A DNA stretch of 19,940 nt from JAPLDB01 sp038230515. GTDB taxonomy: Bacteria > Bacteroidota > Bacteroidia > AKYH767-A > 2013-40CM-41-45. The notes under the pieces were generated by a model. The model had not been told where the DNA came from. It saw only the letters and a program-made list of their open reading frames with translations, and did no database searches. This document shows, in pieces, positions 1 to 6,493 of this stretch; position 1 is the stretch's first letter, and every line of letters begins with the position of its first letter. Both the position numbers and the translations under genes were made by a program. The stretch spans positions 1 through 19,940 of the forward strand of contig JBBRND010000051.1 in assembly GCA_038230515.1 (NCBI GenBank). The letters run 5' to 3'.

Positions 1-127
1 ACTGGGTTGGTAAAAAGGGACGGTGAAAGCGGATTTTTTTTTATTGCAGTGATTGCCACGAAGAAGAAAAGAAATTATTGTTGATACCTGACAGGAGAAA
101 AAAACTACCTGTCAGGAGGTGGATTCA
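1..127. repeat. Long direct repeat, copy 1 (truncated by window edge)
   Basis: This stretch is nearly identical to 537-662, with only scattered substitutions and small indels. It contains the tail of a palindromic element, a poly-T tract, a GAAGAAGAAAAG-type purine tract and a terminal hairpin. Copy 2 is preceded by an 82-bp palindromic element, so the window probably begins inside a third copy of that element. No convincing protein is encoded here; the short open frames are a by-product of the repeat. Confidence 0.85.
87..116. repeat. Perfect 9-bp inverted repeat (hairpin), copy 1
   Basis: The arms CCTGACAGG (87-95) and CCTGTCAGG (108-116) are perfect reverse complements around an A-rich 12-nt loop. 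The same hairpin and loop recur at 622-651, so it belongs to the repeat family. There is no U-tract after the stem on either strand, so it is not a typical intrinsic terminator. Confidence 0.8.
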
Positions 128-141
128 TAGCGAAAGCATGT

Positions 142-169
142 GCGGATGGCAGGAAGACAGGTGATTAGA
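142..169. repeat. 28-bp dispersed repeat, copy 1
   Basis: This 28-mer recurs at 4661-4688 in the same orientation with one mismatch. The two copies lie on either side of the T9SS surface-protein locus. Immediately after this copy (about 169-203) is a run of ACGAAT-type motifs resembling those in the hairpin at 13287-13362. Confidence 0.8.
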
Positions 170-279
170 CGAATAACGAATTGATTACGAATTTACGAAT
201 TAAGAAAAAATGTTGCCACGAATTTCACTAATTAGCACGAAGAGGAAAAGAAATTATTGCTCAAGCCGCGTGGCTTCGT

Positions 280-361
280 CATGCCGCCCACGCTGTTTAA
301 AAATTTTGCCTACGGCATTCCGCTAATGCGGAACCAATTTTTAAAAGGCGTGTCTGGCATG
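280..361. repeat. 82-bp palindromic repeat element, copy 1
   Basis: The element is bounded by CATGCC (280-285) and GGCATG (356-361). Inside are the inverted arms TTTAAAAATT (296-305) and AATTTTTAAA (336-345), with the same centre as the outer ends. It also contains the hairpin TTCCGC/GCGGAA (318-323 and 328-333). A small flanking hairpin AAGCC/GGCTT lies at 263-276. The second copy at 455-536 differs by only a few bases. The architecture resembles a MITE or REP-type element with no coding capacity; a transposase partner is not in this window. Confidence 0.8.
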
Positions 362-454
362 ACTGGGTTGATTGAAGAGCGCTGCGGAGGGGACTTTTTT
401 TTGCCACGAATGCTACGAAGAAGAAAAAATATTGCTCAAGCCGCATGGCATCGT

Positions 455-536
455 CATGCCGCCCACGCTGTTTAAAAATTTTGCCTGCGGCATTCCGCTA
501 ACGCGGAACCAATTTTTAAAAGGCTTGTCTGGCATG
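455..536. repeat. 82-bp palindromic repeat element, copy 2
   Basis: This is the direct repeat of 280-361, offset by 175 bp, with the same CATGCC/GGCATG ends and the same nested arms (TTTAAAAATT at 471-480, AATTTTTAAA at 511-520). The central hairpin loop differs (TAAC here, TAAT in copy 1), while the arms TTCCGC and GCGGAA are unchanged. The flanking sequence (TTGCTCAAGCCGC upstream, GACTGGGTTG downstream) is also repeated. Confidence 0.8.
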
Positions 537-662
537 ACTGGGTTGGTAAAAAGGGACGGTGAATGCGGATTTTTTTTATTGCAGTGATTGCAACCAAGAG
601 GAAAAGAAATTATTGTTGATACCTGACAGGAGAAAAAAACTACCTGTCAGGAGGTGGATTCA
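537..662. repeat. Long direct repeat, copy 2
   Basis: This is the second copy of 1-127 and directly follows an 82-bp palindromic element. Its right end coincides with the point where the minus-strand secreted-protein gene (868 leftward) loses its reading frame, so the repeat appears to have replaced or interrupted the rest of that gene. The hairpin at 622-651 (CCTGACAGG/CCTGTCAGG) lies near its right end. Confidence 0.85.
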
Positions 663-868
663 GTAGATATATATAAATTGTTACCTGCCAAGTCTTCCAA
701 ATGCAAATCAAGTGTGCAACCACCACAATTTGCAGTCGTATTGATTGAAAATGTAACCACATCATTCATTCGGTACGATAATTTATCAGTATAGCCATCT
801 TTCAGAACCTGAGCAAAGCAATTAATCGCAAGGATGAAAAATAATAGTATCGGATAAAGTGTTTTCAT
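647..868 (-). pseudogene. Secreted protein gene, 3' end cut off by repeat
   Basis: The 73-residue open frame starts with a clear signal peptide (MKTLYPILLFFILAINCFAQ) followed by about 46 residues of an apparent beta-rich domain, including a CGGC-containing stretch. The last few codons and the TGA stop lie in the long repeat at 537-662. The natural C-terminus is therefore missing, and the remaining product is far shorter than an ordinary secreted Bacteroidota protein. It is the third gene of a minus-strand cluster, 18 nt after the T9SS gene that starts at 2452. The function is not recognised. It may be a pseudogene, or a short secreted peptide may still be made. Confidence 0.65.
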
Positions 869-886
869 AATTAATATGTTTTAAGT

Positions 887-2452
887 TTATTTATAAATAA
901 TTAATTTGGTGGAAATTATTTGTGATTTTGTTCTTATCGTAATAAAATAAATTCCCGCGAGGAATTTTGTACAAATTATCATTTCTTGCTGACTCTTGAG
1001 TTCTTCGAAATAAATTTTTTCTCCAAGTAAATTGCTGATTTCAAGATTTACATTAATGAATTCGGGTTTTAAATTAATTGTAAATTTATCCTGCGCAGGA
1101 TTGGGAAAAATATTTAAGACATCATTATCCGTCAATTCAGAATTTATATCCACGGTAGAGCAGATTGTATTAATAGTTCCTCCACTTCCTTCAACTGAGG
1201 AATAAGAATTAACGAGAATAGCGTCCAAAAAAAAAGTATCGACCGGAAGCGAAACAATTGTTAGAGGCGTTCTAAGAATTGTTGTTATACCATTCTCATA
1301 ACAACCGCTGTTTCCATTGGTATCTGTTTTAATGAGGTATGCGTCCATATTCCCAGCTCCAAAACTATTGGTGTATCCGGCAATAATATATCCACCATCC
1401 ATAGCTTCTCGAACTGAATAACCTCCTTCGTTATCAGTACTTCCGTAAGTTTTTGTCCAAAGTATATCACCCAAAGAATCAATTTTTATCAAATACACAT
1501 CGTTGCCTCCGGCACCAAAACTTGTAGTAACTCCTGAAATAATATACCCTGAATCATTCGTTAATTGAATATCATATCCTGACTCAAGACTATCACCTCC
1601 ATAAGATTTCGTCCAGAGTGTATCTCCCAAGGCATTAGTTTTTACAAGATAGACACCCCCACCCATTGATGATAATCCTTCAATCGTTCCAACAGCAATA
1701 TAGCCGCCATCCAGTGTTTGTTGAAAGGAACTTCCAAAATATAAATGACTCCAAGAATTTCCTTTGTACGATTTTTTCCATACAGGATTACCATAAATAC
1801 TTGTTTTAACTAAGTAAACATAATTAAATCCATTTCCATCATCTCCTGTTCCCATTACGATAAATCCGCTATCGGTAGTTTGCTGTATTTTGGAATAAAC
1901 ATTACTTAGCATTTTATAAGATTTAGTCCAAAGAGTGTCACCAACTGCATCGGTCTTAATTAAGAAACCAGTGCCCGAATTGCCACCAAGGCAACTTAAA
2001 ATGTAACCCCCATCAAATGTCTGCTTAACCGAAGATCCTCCACCGCCAGCTCCGGGTTTGTAGGTTTTGGTCCATAGGGTGTCTCCATTGATATCTGTTT
2101 TAATTAAGTACACCTTATATGGTCCAAAACTTTGAGTAGCACCTATTATGATATAACCCCCATCATTTGTTTGTTGAACTTCATAACCGGCTTCATTTCC
2201 CATGCCCCCATAGGTTCTTGTCCAAAGAGTATCGCCATTCAAATCAGTTTTAACCAGATATACATCATAACTGCCAGCACCAAAACTATTTGTTGCACCA
2301 ACCATAATGTATCCTCCATCTGAGGTTTGCTGAACAAAATTGAAATAATCATCCTGCGCGCCTCCATAAGTTTTTTGAAAAGCGACTTGGGCTTGGGCAG
2401 AATTAAAACCAAGCAGAAAGAAAATTGGAAAATATCTTGCGATACTTTTCAT
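887..2452 (-). CDS. T9SS-sorted seven-repeat (beta-propeller-like) surface protein
   Basis: The 521-residue protein has an N-terminal signal peptide (residues 1-21, ending AQA). Seven repeats of roughly 50 residues follow, with the pattern D-G/S-G-Y-I-x-x-G ... YLIKTD..GDTLWTK-YG. Seven copies suggest a seven-bladed beta-propeller, which is inference. After a linker containing GCYEN and conserved cysteines, the last ~75 residues form a type A T9SS sorting domain (IFPNPAQDKF ... GIYFITI ... KLIIYK), which directs export through the outer membrane and surface attachment or release. It is a tandem paralogue of the next gene upstream (2472-4013), 19 nt away, and probably in the same transcript. 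The substrate or ligand is unknown. Confidence 0.88.
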   Translation of the reverse strand: MKSIARYFPIFFLLGFNSAQAQVAFQKTYGGAQDDYFNFVQQTSDGGYIMVGATNSFGAGSYDVYLVKTDLNGDTLWTRTYGGMGNEAGYEVQQTNDGGYIIIGATQSFGPYKVYLIKTDINGDTLWTKTYKPGAGGGGSSVKQTFDGGYILSCLGGNSGTGFLIKTDAVGDTLWTKSYKMLSNVYSKIQQTTDSGFIVMGTGDDGNGFNYVYLVKTSIYGNPVWKKSYKGNSWSHLYFGSSFQQTLDGGYIAVGTIEGLSSMGGGVYLVKTNALGDTLWTKSYGGDSLESGYDIQLTNDSGYIISGVTTSFGAGGNDVYLIKIDSLGDILWTKTYGSTDNEGGYSVREAMDGGYIIAGYTNSFGAGNMDAYLIKTDTNGNSGCYENGITTILRTPLTIVSLPVDTFFLDAILVNSYSSVEGSGGTINTICSTVDINSELTDNDVLNIFPNPAQDKFTINLKPEFINVNLEISNLLGEKIYFEELKSQQEMIICTKFLAGIYFITIRTKSQIISTKLIIYK

Positions 2453-2471
2453 AGTATTGATATTTTAAGAT

Positions 2472-4013
2472 TCATTTATTAATAATTAATTTTTTTGTTA
2501 TTACTTGATCATCCATTCTTACTGAAATAAAATAAATTCCTGATGGAAAGCTTGTACAGTTTATGGTCAATTGCTTATGGTTGAGTGTTGCCGAATAAAT
2601 TTCCTCGCCAAACATATTGTGGATTTCCAAATTTGCATTTGATACTACTACATTTATGCTGATTGTGAAATTATATTGTGCGGGATTTGGATAAATACTT
2701 ATTTCATTGACTTCAACCAATTCGTTTATTTCAGCGGTAGTGCAAAGAGTGTTTATTATACCTCCTCTACTTACGAGTGCGGAAAAAGAATTAACAAGAG
2801 TAGGTGCTGATGGAATCGTATCTGCCGGAAGGGAAACTATTGTTGCAGGCGCTTTCAGTATTGTTGAACGATTATTCTCGTAGCACCCGTTGTCCCCGTT
2901 TGCATCTGTTTTTATCAGATATGCATCATAATCTCCTGCTCCAAAACTATTCGTTTTTCCGGCTAAAATATATCCTCCGTCTATGGTTTGCCTGATAGAA
3001 TTATTTTGTTCATAATTGCTACTGCCAAATGATTTTGACCATAAAACATTTCCGATTGAATCCGTTTTAATAAGATAAACATCAGCAGTTCCTGCTACAA
3101 TCCGACTTGTATAACCTGCAATGATATATCCTGAATCAGAAGTTAAAAAAATGCTCAATCCCACGTTAATACTATCACTCGCGTATGCCTTTGTCCAAAG
3201 CGTATCTCCGAAGGAGTTCGTTTTTATCAGATATACATCTGTAACAGGTCTATTTATCCCTCCAGCAGTAATATATCCTCCATCCTGAGTTTGTTGAACC
3301 GAAAATCCAGAATGGTCATTATTAAAACTACTGCCTTTATATGCTTTTTTCCAAACAGTATTACCATCAACATCAGTTTTGATAAGATACTCATAAGAAC
3401 TTACCGGGTCATCCCCAATTCCTACCATAATATATCCGCTATCAGCAGTTTGCTGCACTTCGTATGAAAAACCGCTAATCCCATAAGATTTAGTCCACAA
3501 AGTGTCCCCCTGCGAATTTGTCTTAATTAATCCCGCCACACCGCCATAATTACAATCTAATATAAGACCTCCGTCAAATGTTTGTTTAAAAGAATATGCC
3601 CCCCCCCCCGTTCCTGGCTCATATGTTTTTTCCCACAAAGTGTCTCCATCTATATTGGTTTTAATCAGGTACGCATATTGAGTTCCCATTCCATTGCCAT
3701 GGGTACTTCCTATAACGATGTATCCTGAATCAGGGCTTTGTTGAACCTCATAGCCAAAGTCATCTTCCGGTCCGCCATACGTTTTAGTCCATATTGTATC
3801 ACCGGTTGAATCAGTTTTTACTAAATAGATATCATAACCGCCCGCGCCAAAACTATTTGTCTCCCCAAGCAAAATATATCCCCCGTCAAAAGTTTGCTGA
3901 ACATAATTAAATTCATCATCCTGCGCCCCACCATACGTTTTTTGAAAGGTGACTTGGGCATGTGCAGAAAATACCAATGAAGAAAAGAGGAAAAGGGAAA
4001 GTAGTTTTTTCAT
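2472..4013 (-). CDS. T9SS-sorted seven-repeat surface protein, paralogue
   Basis: This 513-residue protein has the same architecture as its downstream neighbour: signal peptide (MKKLLSLFLFSSLVFSAHAQ), seven DGGYI-type repeats, a GCYEN linker, and a type A T9SS sorting domain (IYPNPAQYNF ... GIYFISV ... KLIINK). The two genes clearly arose by tandem duplication and have since diverged. The coding strand carries an 11-G tract (3599-3609) that encodes the glycines after the second repeat; the paralogue encodes a similar glycine stretch without a long homopolymer. The gene starts 7 nt after the coiled-coil frame at 4021-4176, so it may be cotranscribed with it. Function beyond surface display is not known. 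Confidence 0.88.
   Translation of the reverse strand: MKKLLSLFLFSSLVFSAHAQVTFQKTYGGAQDDEFNYVQQTFDGGYILLGETNSFGAGGYDIYLVKTDSTGDTIWTKTYGGPEDDFGYEVQQSPDSGYIVIGSTHGNGMGTQYAYLIKTNIDGDTLWEKTYEPGTGGGAYSFKQTFDGGLILDCNYGGVAGLIKTNSQGDTLWTKSYGISGFSYEVQQTADSGYIMVGIGDDPVSSYEYLIKTDVDGNTVWKKAYKGSSFNNDHSGFSVQQTQDGGYITAGGINRPVTDVYLIKTNSFGDTLWTKAYASDSINVGLSIFLTSDSGYIIAGYTSRIVAGTADVYLIKTDSIGNVLWSKSFGSSNYEQNNSIRQTIDGGYILAGKTNSFGAGDYDAYLIKTDANGDNGCYENNRSTILKAPATIVSLPADTIPSAPTLVNSFSALVSRGGIINTLCTTAEINELVEVNEISIYPNPAQYNFTISINVVVSNANLEIHNMFGEEIYSATLNHKQLTINCTSFPSGIYFISVRMDDQVITKKLIINK
3599..3609 (-). repeat. 11-base homopolymer (poly-G on coding strand) inside a CDS
   Basis: Eleven consecutive C on the plus strand (G on the coding strand) fall near codon 135 of the T9SS protein gene. 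The frame is intact at this length. Tracts like this can slip during replication and switch a surface protein on or off; they are also a common place for sequencing error. Confidence 0.9.
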
Positions 4014-4020
4014 TAAACTT

Positions 4021-4176
4021 TTAATTACTTTTTACTTTCTTTTCTAATGCTTCTAACTTTTTATCTTGTTCAGCAATTTTCTTATCAAGTTCAATAATAT
4101 ATAAAGATTGTTCTTCAACTGTGCGAAGAAGTTGCATTTGAAAATCGCCAACATTAATGCCATCGTCTTTTTTCAT
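4021..4176 (-). CDS. Short coiled-coil protein, probably the C-terminal remnant of a surface/tail-fibre-like protein
   Basis: A 51-residue frame starts MKKDDGINVGDFQMQLLRTV and continues as a charged heptad-type helix (LDKKIAEQDKKLEALEKKV). From memory, NVGD-Q-LL..VEE..LYI followed by a coiled coil is the usual extreme C-terminus of large Bacteroidota surface proteins of the tail-fibre-domain type. This looks like the surviving tail of such a gene, with its 5' part lost in the repeat cluster to the right. A TATCTTTG promoter match sits just upstream (4182-4189), so the remnant might be expressed as a leaderless small gene. The frame stays open upstream of the ATG for a stretch, but that sequence does not look coding. 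Confidence 0.5.
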   Translation of the reverse strand: MKKDDGINVGDFQMQLLRTVEEQSLYIIELDKKIAEQDKKLEALEKKVKSN

Positions 4177-4181
4177 TTCAT

Positions 4182-4189
4182 CAAAGATA
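4182..4189 (-). promoter_or_regulatory. Possible Bacteroidota -7 element for the T9SS locus
   Basis: On the minus strand TATCTTTG matches the Bacteroidota consensus TAnnTTTG exactly and would place transcription start near the ATG at 4176. No convincing -33 TTG is visible at the usual distance, and the match overlaps codons of the ancestral frame, so it may be fortuitous. Confidence 0.35.
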
Positions 4190-4713
4190 GTGATTAGAAA
4201 TGAGGTTGGTTGAAATGGTAAGGGAAATGTTCGATCCCTTCGGGATCGGATATTTATGAATTGTGTTTGCTATTGATATTGGACTCCTTCGGAGTCGAAG
4301 AAAAATGTTGGAGGTGCTAGCGCGCACCGCGAACCTTAAAGGGGGATGATACATAGGCAAAATTTTTTCTTTGAAGAATTTTTTAAAAATATGTCGCTCC
4401 TACGGAGGTTTTGGTTTTATAGTGGTTGTGGTTTTACTACCAACATGAAGTGCCTACGGCACTAAAGAAAATGATAGGGGGCGCATGGGACTTGAGGGAC
4501 AAGTGGGGCAAAATAAGTTGAGCGTATTTTTTTTGGCTGTTTGAAATGGCAACTACGAAGTGGAGACTTTGCAAAATAGCCCCGACATGAGCGGCATCCT
4601 TTTTTGCGCCTCTCCCCCAGCCCTCTCCAATAAGAGAGGGGAGAAAGCAAAAAAGATACAGCGGATGGCGGGAAGACAGGTGATTAGAAGTGACAGAGGT
4701 TCGCTCCAAAATA
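4190..4713. repeat. Gene-free repeat and hairpin cluster
   Basis: No convincing gene is present. Several small perfect hairpins with 3-nt loops lie in series: CGATCCC/GGGATCG (4232-4248), GACTCC/GGAGTC (4282-4296), CTCC/GGAG (4397-4407) and GTGCC/GGCAC (4450-4462). A further hairpin CCCTCTC/GAGAGGG is at 4621-4640. Loops are TTC or TAC with CGG following, as in REP-like intergenic sequences. The block ends with the 28-bp repeat shared with 142-169. Open frames read through here consist of this repeat DNA. Confidence 0.65.
4661..4688. repeat. 28-bp dispersed repeat, copy 2
   Basis: It matches 142-169 at 27 of 28 positions in the same orientation. Together the two copies bracket about 4.5 kb containing the whole T9SS surface-protein locus. 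Confidence 0.8.
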
Positions 4714-5727
4714 TTATTCTACATTTTGGTATTCCCTAATCCTCTTGTTCATTACCCAAAACCAAAGCGGGGGAATGAGGGCAAGATAGATAGCGGAGGC
4801 ATAGCCACCGGGCAGCACGGGGCTTTTTTCGTAACTCTGGAGGGTGTGATAGGGCTTTGCGGCATAATAATGATGGTCGCTGTGGCGGCTGAGGTCAATT
4901 AAAATGAACCGCGAAATGGTTTTATCGCTTTGCCAGCTATGCACTTCGGTGACGCGCTCGTTTTCTTTTCTTGAGAGACCGTAATGTTCAATGTAGTTTG
5001 TGTATTCAAGAAGAAAGTTTGCAATGATTGCCTGGAGGATGAAGGCAACGATTGCAATGGGTGAGATGAAATACCAGAGAAGAAAGAACAAACCTGCGAG
5101 GAGAAAAAGCGAAGCAAGAATGTAATTGCTGAAGTCGAAAGCGGAGCTTCCCTTTTTTCTCAAACGGTCTGCTTCCATTTTCCATGCGCCTTTGATCTGC
5201 TGTAGGGATGTTCTTAGATAAAAGGCGTACAGGGATTCATTGTATCGTGCAGTGGCAGGATCAATTTCTGTTCCTACATATTTATGATGCACGCGCAGAT
5301 GCTCGACATAAAAATAAACATTGCCTGCGGAGAGCAGAAGAAACTTGCCCATGAACTGCCACCACCATTGTTTGCGGTGAATCATTTCATGCGCAATTAC
5401 TATTGAGCTTGATCCGCTGTGAACGCCTGTGGAAACACATGCCCAGAAAAGTTGACCGTGCGTGAAGCTGCCTTCGTGAATTGCATAGAACAAACTCGAG
5501 AGCGCAAGAATTTGCATGAGTACATGAAGTACGAGAATAAAATCGGGAATGAAACTTGAATCTTCCGAGCTGTTCGTTTTATCTTCCGGAAAAAACCATT
5601 CGATGAAAGCGAGCACTCCGATGGAGAAAACAAAATTGCTGATGCCCCACCAACCGCCCATGAGATTGCCGAAGATAACGGCAATGCCCGGTGTTAAGCT
5701 CCAGAAATATTTGTAGTTGCGATTCAT
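4714..5727 (-). CDS. alkB: AlkB-family alkane 1-monooxygenase (membrane di-iron)
   Basis: The 337-residue integral membrane protein carries all the histidine motifs of the AlkB family: HEMIHR (residues 113-118), EHLRVHH (142-148), the AlkB-typical NYIEHYG (244-250) and RHSDHH (281-286). These ligate a di-iron centre that hydroxylates terminal carbons of alkanes or related chains at the cytoplasmic membrane face. Hydrophobic segments occur around residues 10-45, 63-110, 125-140, 202-240 and 310-325. It is shorter than Pseudomonas AlkB (about 400 residues), mainly at the termini. No rubredoxin or rubredoxin reductase gene, the usual electron donors, is in the window. A TAAATTTG element lies just upstream. 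The substrate cannot be fixed from sequence; medium-chain alkane or fatty-chain hydroxylation is likely. Confidence 0.88.
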   Translation of the reverse strand: MNRNYKYFWSLTPGIAVIFGNLMGGWWGISNFVFSIGVLAFIEWFFPEDKTNSSEDSSFIPDFILVLHVLMQILALSSLFYAIHEGSFTHGQLFWACVSTGVHSGSSSIVIAHEMIHRKQWWWQFMGKFLLLSAGNVYFYVEHLRVHHKYVGTEIDPATARYNESLYAFYLRTSLQQIKGAWKMEADRLRKKGSSAFDFSNYILASLFLLAGLFFLLWYFISPIAIVAFILQAIIANFLLEYTNYIEHYGLSRKENERVTEVHSWQSDKTISRFILIDLSRHSDHHYYAAKPYHTLQSYEKSPVLPGGYASAIYLALIPPLWFWVMNKRIREYQNVE

Positions 5728-5743
5728 GGTTTATTGATTGAGA

Positions 5744-5751
5744 CAAATTTA
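5744..5751 (-). promoter_or_regulatory. -7 element of the alkB promoter
   Basis: On the minus strand TAAATTTG matches TAnnTTTG exactly, 16 nt before the alkB ATG. The predicted leader is about 11 nt. The -33 element is not clear. Confidence 0.55.
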
Positions 5752-5812
5752 CTGGAATAAATTTTAAACATTTCCGTTAAGGTAAAGTTCATTTCCTCAA
5801 TCTGAAATAAAT

Positions 5813-5820
5813 TACATTTG
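5813..5820 (+). promoter_or_regulatory. -7 element of the outer-membrane operon promoter
   Basis: TACATTTG matches TAnnTTTG exactly and ends 4 nt before the ATG at 5825, so the transcript would be nearly leaderless, an arrangement I associate with Bacteroidota. It is divergent from the alkB promoter in a 97-bp intergenic region. The -33 element is weak. Confidence 0.55.
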
Positions 5821-5824
5821 CCCG

Positions 5825-6478
5825 ATGAAAAAATTGATTGTCTTTTTGCTTGTGTCTGCAGGCGGTTTATGTTTTGCGCAAACCGCGCGGAACAATGATT
5901 TGGTGCAGTTTAGCGGAGTGGTAGTTACGGGCGACTCGCTAATGCCGATTGCCTTTACAAGCATTATGGTGAAGAGTTCTTATCACGGCACAGTGAGTGA
6001 TGTGTATGGTTTCTTCTCTTTTGTGGCGAGAATGAAAGACACGATTGAGTTTTCTGCTATCGGCTTTAAGCGCGCAAGTTTTATTGTGCCTGATACGATT
6101 ACTGATTACCGCTGTTCCCTTATTCAGATTTTAAAGGAAGATACAATCATGCTTCATGAAGTAACTGTTTTTCCCTGGCCAACGAAGGAGCAATTCAAAG
6201 AAGCGTTTATCAACCTTCGCGTACCGAATGATGATCTTGCCCGTGCACAACGCAACCTGAACAAGAATGAAATGAATTACATTGCCTCAGGCATGGCTAT
6301 GGATGGCAGCATGAACTTCAGAAATACAATGATGCAACAACAATCGCGCTTGTATTATGCTGGACAGGTGCCAACTTCAAACTGGCTGAACCCGATTGCA
6401 TGGGCGAGGTTTGTGGAAGCATGGCAGAATGGGGACTTCAAAAAGAAGAAGGATGAAAAACCGAAACATGAGGAATAA
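5825..6478 (+). CDS. Secreted carboxypeptidase-regulatory-like domain protein
   Basis: The 217-residue protein has a signal peptide (MKKLIVFLLVSAGGLCFAQ). Residues ~28-105 form a carboxypeptidase-regulatory-like beta-sandwich of the kind found at the N-terminus of TonB-dependent receptors (VQFSGVVV..., GTVSDVYGFFSF, IEFSAIGFKRASF). The rest is polar and ends in a lysine/glutamate-rich tail. No TonB box, plug or catalytic motif is visible, so it is probably a periplasmic or outer-membrane accessory protein. It is the first gene of an operon with a TonB-dependent receptor 15 nt downstream. The exact role is unknown. Confidence 0.75.
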   Translation: MKKLIVFLLVSAGGLCFAQTARNNDLVQFSGVVVTGDSLMPIAFTSIMVKSSYHGTVSDVYGFFSFVARMKDTIEFSAIGFKRASFIVPDTITDYRCSLIQILKEDTIMLHEVTVFPWPTKEQFKEAFINLRVPNDDLARAQRNLNKNEMNYIASGMAMDGSMNFRNTMMQQQSRLYYAGQVPTSNWLNPIAWARFVEAWQNGDFKKKKDEKPKHEE

Positions 6479-6493
6479 TATTTTTCCTTCCTG

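Noticed and set aside
257..587. Two short overlapping open frames with repeated protein text (MPPTLFKNFA...)
   Set aside because: They are translations of the 82-bp palindromic repeat and its flanks; the similarity between them comes from the DNA repeat, not from a protein family.
1..662. CRISPR array in the repeat region
   Set aside because: Only two or three copies, long palindromic units of 82-126 bp, and repeated rather than unique sequence between them; no cas gene nearby.
4437..4902. Short frames in the 4.4-4.9 kb region, on both strands
   Set aside because: They consist of intergenic repeat DNA or run antisense to the 3' end of alkB; no recognisable domain or start context.
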